Origin: Pseudomonas shahriarae
GTDB lineage: Bacteria > Pseudomonadota > Gammaproteobacteria > Pseudomonadales > Pseudomonadaceae
Direction: 5' to 3'
Length of the DNA stretch: 64,000 nucleotides
Assembly (NCBI RefSeq): GCF_014268455.2
Contig: NZ_CP077085.1
Span: forward strand, 2,645,001-2,709,000
The notes under the pieces are model-generated. The model was not told the DNA's origin, searched no databases, and was given only the letters and a program-made list of their open reading frames with translations. A program made the translations under genes and the position numbers. Below, in pieces: positions 8,663 through 18,662 of this stretch; position 1 is the first letter of the stretch; each line of letters starts with the position of its first letter.

Positions 8663-11600
8663 TCAGGGGGCCAGCGGCAGGAACCAGCGCTGCACCAACG
8701 CCTTGCCGATCAACCCGCGATGGACATCCACGACTGCCTGGGGGCTTTGCGCCCTGGCCAGTTGCGAGTAGTAGCTCTGCTTGCGCTGCTCCCGGGTTTT
8801 CAGGTGGGCCGCGGTATACAGTTCCTTGGGCGTATCGGCCGCCGGGTAGTGCAAGTGCGCATACCACAACGGATAGCCGCCCTGGTCGTTCACCGCATAC
8901 TCCTGGACAAAATCCCGACGCTCGCCACTCAGTTGGATACGCTCCCCCAGCAACCCTATGTTGGCGCGCTTCTGTTCGATCAGGTACTCGAGGTTGCCGT
9001 GGGTCGGGGGCAGGTCCAGGCACAGCTGGGTACGCAGCGCCAGGCCTTGCTCACTCAAGCGCACCGCCGCCTGGCGCATGTTGTTAACCAGGGTTTGATC
9101 CGCTGACGTACGCGCCTCGGCGGGTTGGGCCTGAATCGCCAGATGCAGTTCGTTGGCCAGTCTGTCGTAACGCACCGCTTCAAATTGCAGCACTTCCTGC
9201 ACTTCTTGCGGGTGCCGGGAGATTCTCCGGTATTGCTCGCCACGGCGCAGGTGTTCTTCGAGCATGGCCAGCAGCTTGCGGGCTTCACCCTTGACCAGGC
9301 TCAGACTGCGCGGTGCTGGCGCAGAGGCCGGTGGTCGCGACTCCTTGTATTCGATCCACTGGTCCCCCCGTTGTGAATACATGGCCAGCAGTTGGTCACT
9401 GACCTGGGAGCGAACCTCCACCGTTTCCACCGAGCCCACTGGCTTGACCTCACCGATAAAGGTGCCCTTTTTCGGGGTACGGATCACTTTTTTCAGAGGC
9501 TTGCCGATCATTGCCGGGTTGCGTCGGCTCGGGCGCCTGGGGGGCTGGGCGACGGGCTTGATTTCGCCGGCCAGTTGCTTGGCGGCGTCCTGGTACAGTC
9601 CCTCTACCAGCGTGACCAGCTTGGCAAAATATTCGCTGTCCAGCTCATCGGCATTGACGATACCCAGCCCCTGCAACGAATCCAGGCCCCGGCCATAGTG
9701 TTCCACCAGGCTTTCCAGCACGCTCACGCGGTCCTCGGCCGTCAGTTCCAGGTCGTTCAGCTCACTGTGGGTACGCAAGTGTTCCTGCAGGGGCTCAAGG
9801 ATGTCGATCAGTACATCGACCAGTGGATGATCCGGGTACTTGTGGGTCATCAGTTCGTAGTTGCGCATCAGCAGATCCTTGACGGCCAGGGCGCTGATTT
9901 CCTGCGGACGGTCCCAGGTCAGACGGTTGTAGTATTCGCTGCCGGCGGTGCCCAGGTTGAACAGTTGGTCCAGGTAGCGGTCGCGCAGCTCCAGCCAGTG
10001 GATCGAACGCTCATTGATGGCAATCATTTCGCGGATGAACCGCTGGTAAGCCGCAAAGTCACTGAGCACAGCCTCGGCCAGGCGTGTGCTTCGGGACGTG
10101 AAGTGACTGTTGTTGCGGTACAGCGCACCGCGATCTTTCTCGGCCACCACCACATGCTTGCGCGTATTGTTGACGATGTTTTCCAGCAAGCTCGCCACCG
10201 ATTCGGGTGGCAAGGCAATCCCCAGCTCGCTGCGTTCTTTCAGGCTGTCCAACTGCTGCTGGTATTCCAATGTCTGTTCCTGCAGGGCCGTATCGAAGCG
10301 CTGGCGACTGTCAGCCTGTTGCGCTTCGCTGAAGCGTGGGTCTTCGGCGGTCCTGGTCATCACCCCCAGGATAATCTCGATCCGGTTTTGCCGGGCCACC
10401 TGACCCTGGATGAACTGTTCGTAAGAACGCTTCAGTTGGCTGACCCGTTCAGCCCGTCGCTGGCGTTCGGCGGCGATTCGCCTGGGGGGCATGCCACCGC
10501 GCAGGCGCAGGCGGGTGTCTACCGACCACACGCCGTTGGCATCGCTGCGCAGGTAAGGGCCGCTGCGGTTGGGGTCGCCAGGGGCGACGACCCTGATGTC
10601 GCCCTCCGGCTCCAGGCTCACTTGCAACCACTCGCCGTTCGCCTCGGCGTGCCAAATGTTTTCAACCAGGTACAGCCCCCTGCGTGGCCCATTCAGCACG
10701 GGGCGGGGCAGGGGCGTCGGCCGGATGGCCTTGAAGCTGCTCAGCCGCACGCGCTGGGCTGGCGTCAGGCGTTGACGGGTCTGGGCAAAGCTGAAGTCCA
10801 GCACATTGCGGCGGGTGTCCGGCAACACACCTGGCAGGGCCACGGCTCCCTCGCGAACCGTCGGCGCCGCGGGCACCGGCCATTGTTCGGCAATACGCGG
10901 CGCGAGGGCCGAAGGCAGTGCACGCGCCTTGAGCCCGGCAGCCAGGGGCGGGTAAGACGCGGTCACCTCGGGCGTCGCCTCGAACAGCAGCAGGCCGAGG
11001 TTGAGCAGCAGATCGACGGCAGCCAGTTCCCGGGTCTGGCGGTCGGGCGCATCCAGCGCCGGTATGTCCTGGTCCAGGCTGGCCATCAGGGCCATCAACC
11101 AGCCGGTGAGCATCGCCCGACCACGCAGCAACGGCAGCAGCAGGTTGCCGAACAACAGGCTGCTGCCTTCCAGCAGTACCCGCCAGCGGCTCTCGCTGTT
11201 GGACACCGACTCGCGGTTGGCCTGTTGCACCAAGCCACGGGCGTGGTCGCTGAACAGGTAGCTCATCAGGCGCCCGGTCACCAGGCATTGTTGTAATTCA
11301 TCGTTGATGCCATCGCTGGACAGGCGCGCCGGCACCGGCTTATTCAGGGGGGCAAATTCATCGCCCTGGCCGAAGCGCAGGTAATGTGGTTCGCGCAAGC
11401 CACCGTGGGCATAGATCGGCCGGGCGCTGTCGCTCAGCCAGGTCAGCACACTGTCTTGTAGCTCGCCGGGCTGGGCGATGGCCTCGAACAGCGCCTCGCG
11501 GCTGGCGAATTCCAGAAGCGCTTGGGCATACAACGGGCGGTACAGCAGATGAGGGCCGACCTCGGCGTCCCGCGTTTCGATCAAGTACATGTTGCTGACG

Positions 11601-13324
11601 CTGTCGGGAGAGGCGCCAGGGGCCCGCACCAACGCCAGATGACGGATCACCACCTGACGGTTATCAACCTGCTGCTCGGCAACATTGCCCTGCATCAGCG
11701 CGGCCACCAGGCGCGTGCCCTGGCGGCTTACGCCGGCCTGTTGTTTGAGGCACAACTCCAGCGCCAGCAACGGCAGTTGCGCGGCCTGCTGATCGGCAAA
11801 CAACGTTTCACGCTGCTGCGCCTCGGGACTGTCGCCCAGCAGGTGCTGCTCCAGCAGGCGGGGGTAGTGCTGGCCGATATCGACCTTTTCAATGAGGCCA
11901 CCGGCGCCCATCAAATAGTCGGCGGTCAGCCACGACGGCAGCGCCAGGCCATGGCGATGGGTCAGGGTCACGGTGCCGCTGGGGCGGCTGGCCAGGTTGT
12001 CGATGGCCATGTCCGTGAGGCTCATGCGCTCGTGGCGGATAATTCCGACGGTGCCCGGATAGCCAGCGGTGACGGCGAAGGTCAGTTGCAGGTCGTCGGG
12101 GTGCAGCGCGGCGACAGACGGCGGCGTCGGCAACAGGGAATCGAAGTTCACGGCGTCGTGTTGCAGCGTTTGCAGCAGGGTCTTGACGGTGTAGGTGCGG
12201 ATATCGTCCAGATCACTGAGGAAGTGGCGCCCGCCGCCGCGCTGTTTGGCGCTGGCCAGCGCCAGGGCATAACGCCGGTAAGTCGCGCGGTCGTCGGCGC
12301 TGGCCTGTTGCAGCCAGCTCGGCAGGTGTGGGCGCAGGGTGTCCAGGGCCTGGGGTGGGGCGGCCGGCGAGTCGCGGAAAAACCGGCCGGGATCGGTGAG
12401 TTCAGCATACAGCGCCTGCCAGGCGCTGAAGGGCTGGGCCGTGGGCAGGCGCAGGTTGCCCAGGTCTGCCAACTGGCGATTGAGGATCATCGCCGCCTGG
12501 TGTTCGAAGATATCGCCGTCGGGCTCGTAGCGCTGGATGAGGATATCGTCGACCTGATATTGGCTGCCCAGGCGCTGGCCGTAGGCCTGGACCAACCCAT
12601 CCATGGAGGCGAACACTTCAATGCCGCCGCCGGGGCTGCACAGCAGCACCGGCATCTTGCCGTTCACGGCGCGGACCAGCACCAGTTCCGGACTCAGCAG
12701 GTGGCTGCTCTGTTCCCCGCTCTTGAGGGTGACTTCCAGGCCATAGGCGAACACCACACCCTGGCCATGGCGGGCGATTCGCGCTTCACGGTCGGGGATG
12801 GCCACCAGTTGGTCGATCGCCTCCTGCGCCTGGGCATCCAGGCCTGTGTGGCGAAGGGCGGATACGCGCAAGGTGTCCATCAGCACGTGCGCAAGCCAGC
12901 GCCAATGCCCGGCGTCCCAATACTCGGCCAAGGCATTTTGCAGGGCGATGGGCAGGGTCTGGGGCAGTTCGCCAACCAGGCGTGCGATGACCTGCATATT
13001 GAGTTGTTCCCCGGTCAAACCGGGCAGTTTCAGACGTTTTGGCGGCTCGTCGGAGAGGTACCAGGGCACGTTGTCCACATCGCTGAAGTCCAGCGCTATG
13101 CCACTGGCCAGCGCATCCTGTACCACTGGCATAAATGGCTGTAACAGCCAGCTGCGGCGTTGCGGCCGGGCCAGGCGCGTGCGACTCAGGTCTATCGTCA
13201 GCGTTGGGTATTGGGCGCCGATGGCCGCGGCGAGTTGTTGGCGGATCACCGTTTCCAGCGCGGGGCGATCAGCAAATCGAGCGCTCACGGCATGGGCGAT
13301 GGAGGAGGGGGTGAGGTTTTGCAT
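8663..13324 (-). CDS. Giant hypothetical protein, toxin-like architecture (paralogue B)
   Basis: A protein of 1,553 residues from the ATG at 13324, or 1,555 from the ATG at 13330. AAAAAGG is spaced six bases before the second ATG, favouring 13324. There is no signal peptide. It resembles the very large pseudomonad proteins annotated with dermonecrotic-toxin/DUF6543-type regions, but I cannot name a catalytic domain. Seen in order: an N-terminal block (ARFADRPALETVIRQQL), a central DSVLTWLSDSARPIYAHGG block, a hydrophobic pair of segments (LLLPLLRGRAMLTGWLMALM), a GLYLVENIWHAEANGEW...LRLRGG block, a charged coiled coil (AAERQRRAERVSQLKRSYEQ), and a C-terminal LWYAHLHYPAAD...AAHLKTREQR motif. 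The upstream paralogue shares all of these blocks. The gap of about 40 bases implies co-transcription. Confidence 0.75.
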   Translation of the reverse strand: MQNLTPSSIAHAVSARFADRPALETVIRQQLAAAIGAQYPTLTIDLSRTRLARPQRRSWLLQPFMPVVQDALASGIALDFSDVDNVPWYLSDEPPKRLKLPGLTGEQLNMQVIARLVGELPQTLPIALQNALAEYWDAGHWRWLAHVLMDTLRVSALRHTGLDAQAQEAIDQLVAIPDREARIARHGQGVVFAYGLEVTLKSGEQSSHLLSPELVLVRAVNGKMPVLLCSPGGGIEVFASMDGLVQAYGQRLGSQYQVDDILIQRYEPDGDIFEHQAAMILNRQLADLGNLRLPTAQPFSAWQALYAELTDPGRFFRDSPAAPPQALDTLRPHLPSWLQQASADDRATYRRYALALASAKQRGGGRHFLSDLDDIRTYTVKTLLQTLQHDAVNFDSLLPTPPSVAALHPDDLQLTFAVTAGYPGTVGIIRHERMSLTDMAIDNLASRPSGTVTLTHRHGLALPSWLTADYLMGAGGLIEKVDIGQHYPRLLEQHLLGDSPEAQQRETLFADQQAAQLPLLALELCLKQQAGVSRQGTRLVAALMQGNVAEQQVDNRQVVIRHLALVRAPGASPDSVSNMYLIETRDAEVGPHLLYRPLYAQALLEFASREALFEAIAQPGELQDSVLTWLSDSARPIYAHGGLREPHYLRFGQGDEFAPLNKPVPARLSSDGINDELQQCLVTGRLMSYLFSDHARGLVQQANRESVSNSESRWRVLLEGSSLLFGNLLLPLLRGRAMLTGWLMALMASLDQDIPALDAPDRQTRELAAVDLLLNLGLLLFEATPEVTASYPPLAAGLKARALPSALAPRIAEQWPVPAAPTVREGAVALPGVLPDTRRNVLDFSFAQTRQRLTPAQRVRLSSFKAIRPTPLPRPVLNGPRRGLYLVENIWHAEANGEWLQVSLEPEGDIRVVAPGDPNRSGPYLRSDANGVWSVDTRLRLRGGMPPRRIAAERQRRAERVSQLKRSYEQFIQGQVARQNRIEIILGVMTRTAEDPRFSEAQQADSRQRFDTALQEQTLEYQQQLDSLKERSELGIALPPESVASLLENIVNNTRKHVVVAEKDRGALYRNNSHFTSRSTRLAEAVLSDFAAYQRFIREMIAINERSIHWLELRDRYLDQLFNLGTAGSEYYNRLTWDRPQEISALAVKDLLMRNYELMTHKYPDHPLVDVLIDILEPLQEHLRTHSELNDLELTAEDRVSVLESLVEHYGRGLDSLQGLGIVNADELDSEYFAKLVTLVEGLYQDAAKQLAGEIKPVAQPPRRPSRRNPAMIGKPLKKVIRTPKKGTFIGEVKPVGSVETVEVRSQVSDQLLAMYSQRGDQWIEYKESRPPASAPAPRSLSLVKGEARKLLAMLEEHLRRGEQYRRISRHPQEVQEVLQFEAVRYDRLANELHLAIQAQPAEARTSADQTLVNNMRQAAVRLSEQGLALRTQLCLDLPPTHGNLEYLIEQKRANIGLLGERIQLSGERRDFVQEYAVNDQGGYPLWYAHLHYPAADTPKELYTAAHLKTREQRKQSYYSQLARAQSPQAVVDVHRGLIGKALVQRWFLPLAP

Positions 13325-13367
13325 AAACATCCTTTTTATTGGCAGTAGATGCCTTCATGGCGGGGTT

Positions 13368-16300
13368 CTAGGCGGGCAACAGGCTGAGGAACAGGCGTTG
13401 GTCAAACGGCGCGGTGATCGGGTGGTACAGGTCTCGCACGATGGCCTGGCTGTCTGCACCGGCCTGGGCGATCAAGTCCCGCAGGGTCACAAAGCGCTGT
13501 TCGGGGCGCTTGAGATGGGCGGCGGTGTAGGCACTGGGCAAACTGTCGGCCTGGCTGTAGTGGAAGTGGGCGTACCACAGCACCGTGAGGCTGTTTTTCT
13601 CGCGCACGGCGAACTCCGACACGTAGTCCCTGGACGCGGTACGTTGGGCGCCGTGGACCAGGCCGATATCAATCGCGCCGTGGCTACGCAGGAACTCGAT
13701 GTGTTCCTGGCGCGGGCGCTGGGCCTTGTAGCCCTCGATGCACTGCTGCGTGCCTTGGCTGCGCAAGTCGCTGGCGCGCCGGCGCAAGCGTTCCACGGTC
13801 TGCGGCATGTCCGGCTTGTCCCCATGGTGGTTGGTCAACTCGGTCGCGACCGCTTCGAGGCGCTCGGCCTGGTGCGCGAGCATGTCGCGCCAGTCTTGCG
13901 GGTTGAGTTCATCGCGGCGTGTCGGGTCGCTGAGCTTCTTTTTCTGGAACTCGATAGAGCGCTCGATACCGGGCACTTCTTCCAGCAGCCGTTGTGCCTG
14001 GGTGCGCAAGGTCGCCAGGGACGGCGCCGGAGATGGCTCGACCGGCGCGGTGGGCTGGGCGTCGACAATCTCTACCCAGCCCTCATTGGGATGCTCCATA
14101 AAGCGCCCGCTGACCTGCTGGGTAATCGGGTTGCGGGTCACGATGGTGGGGAAGGGGATGTCGCTTTGCGCGGGTTCCAACTCGCCGACCAGGGCACCCT
14201 TGTCCCGTGATTTGAATACGCGTTTGGTTCGCGACGTCGTGCGTACCGGTTTAAACGGCGTCGGTTGTGGCGGCAGGAATTCATCCTCGCGCAACAGGGC
14301 CGCCAGATCCGTCTCGGCGCTGTCACGGGCGGTGTGCAGGCGCTCGATCAGCAGCGGCATATACCGTGGGTGTGCCAGGGGCGAGTCCAGTTCCAGCAGG
14401 CTCTGGTAAATCTGCAGTCGGCGGCGGTAATGCTTGATCAGGTTGCTCAGCACGGCCTTGCGCTCGGCTGGGGTGAAGCCTTCGGTGGTCAGTAACTCCA
14501 GGTGTGAGTCTTCCAGAGGCGACAGCGAGGATTGCAGGTGTTCATGGCGCGCCAGGAAGTAGTGTTCCTGGGGCGTGGTGGCCGGGATCGTCTGGTCGAT
14601 GCTCAACTCGGTCAGCACATCCAGGGATTCGAGGGTGGCGTTGAGGCGGTTGTAGAACCGGCGCTTGGGGTGACCATTGAGGTACTTGAGGCGTTGCGCG
14701 GGGCCGGTCTTCAAGCGTGCGGCCATTTCCTCCAGGGTGTTCTCAATGGCAGTCATCGCCTGGGCGTGGCGCTCGGAAACCGCAAAGTTGGTCTCCAGCA
14801 GATCCTTGACATAGCGCATCGCCCCGACATCGTGGGCTGCGCCTTGCAGTTCGATCAGCGACTCGCCCTGTTCGGAAATGAATGTTGCCAGGTAGAGGGA
14901 TGACAACTGGCTGACGCGGATTTCATCGGTGGCCAGAATCGACTGATATTGCTCGACGCACTGCCCTTCGTAGTCGAAGCGACTGTCCACTTCTTTCATT
15001 TGGCCATAGGCCGTGATCAGCTCGCGCCGCTGTTGCAGCAATTCGGCGGCGGCCTGATCGAAGCGCTCCTGAAAAAGCTGGAAGGCGGTCCTGGTCCGGG
15101 AGCGTTGGGCGACTTTGTCGCGGTGCTCGGCTATCAGCGCCGGGTCGTCCGGTTTGCTGCGCAAGCTTAGGCGCGTTTTGCCCAAGGCGTTATGCGCTTG
15201 CTCGAACTTCAAGCGGGCGGCATCCAGCACCTGGTCGATCGGTTGCAGGCGCTTGATCAGGACGCTGATCTGATCACCGATGCGATTAATTTCCTCCGAC
15301 ACCTGGCTGCGTTGCTGATCGATTTGCGCCAGCTTGGCCTTGAGCCGGTTCTTCGGCCCGCCACCGCGCAGTTTCAGGCCCAGGTCCAGGCTCCAGCGAC
15401 CCTGGGCATTGCGTGTCAGCTGGAAGCCGGGGTGCTGCGGTTTGTGCGGATGAACCAGGAACACTTGGCCCAGGTCCGGCAGGACATTCACGCGAAACAG
15501 CAGGCCGGCCACCGAGGCATGCCACTGCTGATCAATGCGGTACAGGCCCTTGAAGGCGCCGATGCTCACCGGTAAGGGCGGCGGCACCGGCCAGGGTACA
15601 TGCAGTTCGTGCAGGGCCTCCAGCAGGCGTCGGCGACTGCTGTCCCGCGCGTTGGAGTGGATAAAGTCCACCAGGGTCTGGTCGCCGGCCGGTGGCTCGG
15701 CGGGCAGGCCCACCGTGCCTTGTTCGATCACTGTCGGCGGGTGGGCCGTCGTCGCCGGGCGGCGCAGTGCCGCGAGGGTCAGCGCCAAGGCCGGCTCGGT
15801 GGTGTGCGCCGCCTGCTCAAGGGTAGGGGTGGGCCGGGAGGCCACGTGCAACAGAATCAGGCCGATGTTGAGCAGCATATCGACCCAGGCCAGTTCCCGC
15901 GCAGCGGCGTCATTGCCTTGCAGGGCGAGAATATCGTGGCGCAGGCTGACCGCCAGTTGTGCCATCCAGCCCGCCACCATTGCCGGCCCGCGCAGCAGCG
16001 GCAGCAGCAGAGCGTTGAACAGCAGCCAGCCACCTTCCAGCAGCACTTTCCAGCGGCTTTCGGCATTGGACACCGAATCCCGGTCTGCCAGGTCCACCAG
16101 CGCCCGGGCATTGCTGCCGTACAGGTATTGGGTCAGGTTGCCCGTGGCCAGTGCCTGCGCCAGGGAACCGGGGATTTCGCCGCCATGGCTGTCCTGCGCC
16201 AACTGGGCGGGCGGTGGGGCAGGCCATTGCACGCTGTCGTCACCCTGGCCGAAGCGCAGGATATGTGGGCTGTGAAAGCCATTATGGCTATAGATCGGCC

Positions 16301-18230
16301 GGGCCTTGTCCGTCATCCAGGACAATACGCTGTCTTGTAGCGCGCCGGGTTGTGCGATGGCGTCGAACAGGGCCGCACGGCTGCTGAATTGCTGCAGCGC
16401 GTCCTGGTACAACGGGCGGTAGAGAATCGGCGGCCCGGCGTCGCTAGCGCGCGGTTCGATGATAAACATGTTGCTGACGATATCCGGCACGGCACCGGGC
16501 TTATGGGCGAAGGCCAGAGGGCGGATCACGATGTCCTGGGCATCCACCACCCGCCCCGACAGGTTGCTGTGCAGTACCGCCTTGACGTAGCGATAACCCA
16601 GGAAGGTAAACCCCTGTTGCCCGCGAATCGCCAACTCCAGGGCTTGGCGCGGCAACTGTACCGCCAGCTCCTGGCCGAACAGCGCCTCGCGCCGACGGGC
16701 TTGGGCGGTGTCCCCCAACAGCTGTTCGCGGATTATCTGCGGGTAGTGCCGGCCGATGTCCACCTGGCGGATCAGCCCTGGGGTGCTATGGAGCAGACCC
16801 TTTTTCCCCAGGACGTAGTCTTCGGTCAGCCACTGCGGAACGTCCGCCCCCGAGGTGTCGCGCAGGGTCAGGCGACCCTGGGGCGCGGCGGCGAGGTTGT
16901 TGATCGCCAGTTCGCTCAGGCTCATGGTCTGCTGTGCCAGATAGCCGCTACGCAGGTCTCCCACTGGGACATGGAAGGTCAGCGCCAGGTTGTCCGGCTC
17001 CACGCTGGACTCGGGGTGGTCGCGGCGCATCTGCTCGCGCAGGGTGCGGGTGGTGAAGGCTTGCAGGTTTTCGACGCCGCTCAGAAAGGATGCACCGCCG
17101 GTTTGCCGTTGCAGGCGCGCCTGGTCCAACAGCCCTTGGCGATAGGCAAAGCGCTGCTCGGCATCGGCTGCCAGCAGCCAGGGGGGCAGCGCCGCCTGCA
17201 GGACAGGCTGCAGCGTCGGGTCCGGCGCGGGGGCGGCGATAAACAAGGGCACAGGGTCGCTGGCGTCGGCGACCTGCTGCTCCAGGGCGCGTACCCCTTC
17301 GGTAGCCGGCAAACGGATGGCTTGAAGGTCGTCCAGTTGCTGGTTGAGCAGTAAGGCGGCCTGGGTATCGAAGAGATTGCCATCGGGCTCGTAACGCTTG
17401 ACCACCAGCGTGTCCGCTTGCAAGCGGCTGACCAGGCGTTGGCCCCAGGTGTGGGTGAAGGCCTCGATTGAGGCAAAGGGCTCGACATTGCCCGACGCCT
17501 GGCACAGCAGGATCTGGGTGCCCTGCACCAACAGCAGGTCGGTGCTTAGCAGGCGCGCTTCGCGGTCCTGGTTGCTCACGCAGGCTTGCAGGCAGTAGGC
17601 ATGCACGAAACCTGCGGGCGCGGCCTGGCGCTCGCGGCGATCGGGCTCGCCGGTCACGCTATCGAGCATGTTCCGGGCGGGGCCGCTCGGCAGCAGGCTT
17701 GCGGTGTTTTTCAGGGTGTCGCACAGCAGGTCGCCAAGCCATTGCCAGCGGCTGACGCCGGTTTCTGCGTCGAGGTTCCAGTAGCTCGTCAGGGCGTGTT
17801 GCAAAGCGATAGGCAGGGTAAAGGCGAGGTCCAGAATCACCCGTTCAATGACGGTCATATCCGGCTCGCGGGGGCCATTGGCCTCATAGGTCAGGCGCGA
17901 CGGCGGTCGTTGGGACAGGAAGCAGCGGCGTTCGTCGATGACCAGGGTCAGGTTCAGGGCCGTGCCCTTGCCCAGGTGATCGAGGACGACGTCGATCAGG
18001 CGCTTGAGATCCCAGCCGCGCCGTTGGTTGGGGGTGGCCAGCCTGACCGTAGACACATCCAGGCGCAGCACCGGGAAGTGTTCCAGCAGGCGTTCCTGCA
18101 GGTGTTGCTCAAGCACCTGGCGCAAGCCCGGGCGATCGGCGAATTGGCGGGCGACGGCCAGGGCCGGGGTGTTGCTGCGGTGAGTGAACAGCGATGGGCC
18201 AGGGGGTGGGGCGGGTAAAGTGTCCGGCAT
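13368..18230 (-). CDS. Giant hypothetical protein, toxin-like architecture (paralogue A)
   Basis: About 1,620 residues from the ATG at 18230 (MPDTLPAPPPGPSLF). An in-frame TTG at 18275 would add 15 residues but has no good ribosome-binding site. Blocks match the downstream paralogue: ARQFADRPGLRQVLEQHL, DSVLSWMTDKARPIYSHNG, SVSNAESRWKVLLEGGWLLF with LLLPLLRGPAMVAGWM, GLYRIDQQWHASVAG, LRLRGG-equivalent LKLRGG, a long Gln/Arg-rich coiled coil after KNRLKAKLAQIDQQRSQV, and VLWYAHFHYSQAD...AAHLKRPEQR at the C-terminus. There are no signal peptide, cell-wall anchor or secretion genes nearby. Its function is unknown. The architecture suggests an effector or surface-associated toxin, which is inference. 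Confidence 0.75.
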   Translation of the reverse strand: MPDTLPAPPPGPSLFTHRSNTPALAVARQFADRPGLRQVLEQHLQERLLEHFPVLRLDVSTVRLATPNQRRGWDLKRLIDVVLDHLGKGTALNLTLVIDERRCFLSQRPPSRLTYEANGPREPDMTVIERVILDLAFTLPIALQHALTSYWNLDAETGVSRWQWLGDLLCDTLKNTASLLPSGPARNMLDSVTGEPDRRERQAAPAGFVHAYCLQACVSNQDREARLLSTDLLLVQGTQILLCQASGNVEPFASIEAFTHTWGQRLVSRLQADTLVVKRYEPDGNLFDTQAALLLNQQLDDLQAIRLPATEGVRALEQQVADASDPVPLFIAAPAPDPTLQPVLQAALPPWLLAADAEQRFAYRQGLLDQARLQRQTGGASFLSGVENLQAFTTRTLREQMRRDHPESSVEPDNLALTFHVPVGDLRSGYLAQQTMSLSELAINNLAAAPQGRLTLRDTSGADVPQWLTEDYVLGKKGLLHSTPGLIRQVDIGRHYPQIIREQLLGDTAQARRREALFGQELAVQLPRQALELAIRGQQGFTFLGYRYVKAVLHSNLSGRVVDAQDIVIRPLAFAHKPGAVPDIVSNMFIIEPRASDAGPPILYRPLYQDALQQFSSRAALFDAIAQPGALQDSVLSWMTDKARPIYSHNGFHSPHILRFGQGDDSVQWPAPPPAQLAQDSHGGEIPGSLAQALATGNLTQYLYGSNARALVDLADRDSVSNAESRWKVLLEGGWLLFNALLLPLLRGPAMVAGWMAQLAVSLRHDILALQGNDAAARELAWVDMLLNIGLILLHVASRPTPTLEQAAHTTEPALALTLAALRRPATTAHPPTVIEQGTVGLPAEPPAGDQTLVDFIHSNARDSSRRRLLEALHELHVPWPVPPPLPVSIGAFKGLYRIDQQWHASVAGLLFRVNVLPDLGQVFLVHPHKPQHPGFQLTRNAQGRWSLDLGLKLRGGGPKNRLKAKLAQIDQQRSQVSEEINRIGDQISVLIKRLQPIDQVLDAARLKFEQAHNALGKTRLSLRSKPDDPALIAEHRDKVAQRSRTRTAFQLFQERFDQAAAELLQQRRELITAYGQMKEVDSRFDYEGQCVEQYQSILATDEIRVSQLSSLYLATFISEQGESLIELQGAAHDVGAMRYVKDLLETNFAVSERHAQAMTAIENTLEEMAARLKTGPAQRLKYLNGHPKRRFYNRLNATLESLDVLTELSIDQTIPATTPQEHYFLARHEHLQSSLSPLEDSHLELLTTEGFTPAERKAVLSNLIKHYRRRLQIYQSLLELDSPLAHPRYMPLLIERLHTARDSAETDLAALLREDEFLPPQPTPFKPVRTTSRTKRVFKSRDKGALVGELEPAQSDIPFPTIVTRNPITQQVSGRFMEHPNEGWVEIVDAQPTAPVEPSPAPSLATLRTQAQRLLEEVPGIERSIEFQKKKLSDPTRRDELNPQDWRDMLAHQAERLEAVATELTNHHGDKPDMPQTVERLRRRASDLRSQGTQQCIEGYKAQRPRQEHIEFLRSHGAIDIGLVHGAQRTASRDYVSEFAVREKNSLTVLWYAHFHYSQADSLPSAYTAAHLKRPEQRFVTLRDLIAQAGADSQAIVRDLYHPITAPFDQRLFLSLLPA

Positions 18231-18362
18231 AAAAGATTCCGTTCTGCGCGATGGGGTTCCTCCGCAGAATGGCAAGCCGCTGGGGCCGCAGTGTGGTAGC
18301 CGGTTATCGCGACACGACGGCGAACACGGTTTGGCCTATCATCAACGTTTTTCCACTGATGA

Positions 18363-18662
18363 ATGATCCTGATGACTGCTGCCACTCTGCCTACTGCACT
18401 CCACACCAGCGACATGCTCGAAATCGATGGCCTGCATGCTTTTGATTTCACCTTCGATGACCGGCAGTTGCTGATCAAGAGCATGGACGGTCGGGCCGAG
18501 AAACGTTGGACGTTCAGCATCGCCCAGGTGCAGGCCGCGACGTTTGATGAAGCCTTGCAAAGCTGGACGCTCACCGGTGACTCGGGCGAGCACCGCCTGG
18601 TGTGCCTGAGCGCCATCACCGGCAGCAACGAAGACGAGGACGACGAACATGCTGATGCGTAA
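18363..18662 (+). CDS. Small conserved hypothetical protein (DUF5629-like)
   Basis: A 99-residue cytoplasmic acidic protein (MLEIDGLHAFDFTFDD...) ending in an Asp/Glu-rich tail. The sequence resembles a small pseudomonad family that I believe is catalogued as DUF5629, of unknown function; this is from memory. Two in-frame ATGs (18363 and 18372) are possible starts and neither has a convincing Shine-Dalgarno. Its 3' end overlaps the start of the lactonase gene by 14 bases, so the two are translationally coupled. It is divergent from the giant genes, so the 18231-18362 region should contain promoters for both directions. Confidence 0.65.
   Translation: MILMTAATLPTALHTSDMLEIDGLHAFDFTFDDRQLLIKSMDGRAEKRWTFSIAQVQAATFDEALQSWTLTGDSGEHRLVCLSAITGSNEDEDDEHADA

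Noticed and set aside
6117..9023. A 968-codon open frame antisense to the RND transporter
   Set aside because: It crosses the well-supported transporter and the end of a giant gene; its product is His/Asp/Gln-rich shadow sequence with no domain.
9392..13144. Long plus-strand open frames opposite giant paralogue B
   Set aside because: Composition is that of a shadow frame; the minus-strand protein has a paralogue with conserved blocks, which proves the coding strand.
8663..18230. Type VI secretion Rhs/VgrG-type effectors
   Set aside because: No YD repeats, PAAR, VgrG or other T6SS gene is visible in or near the giant genes.
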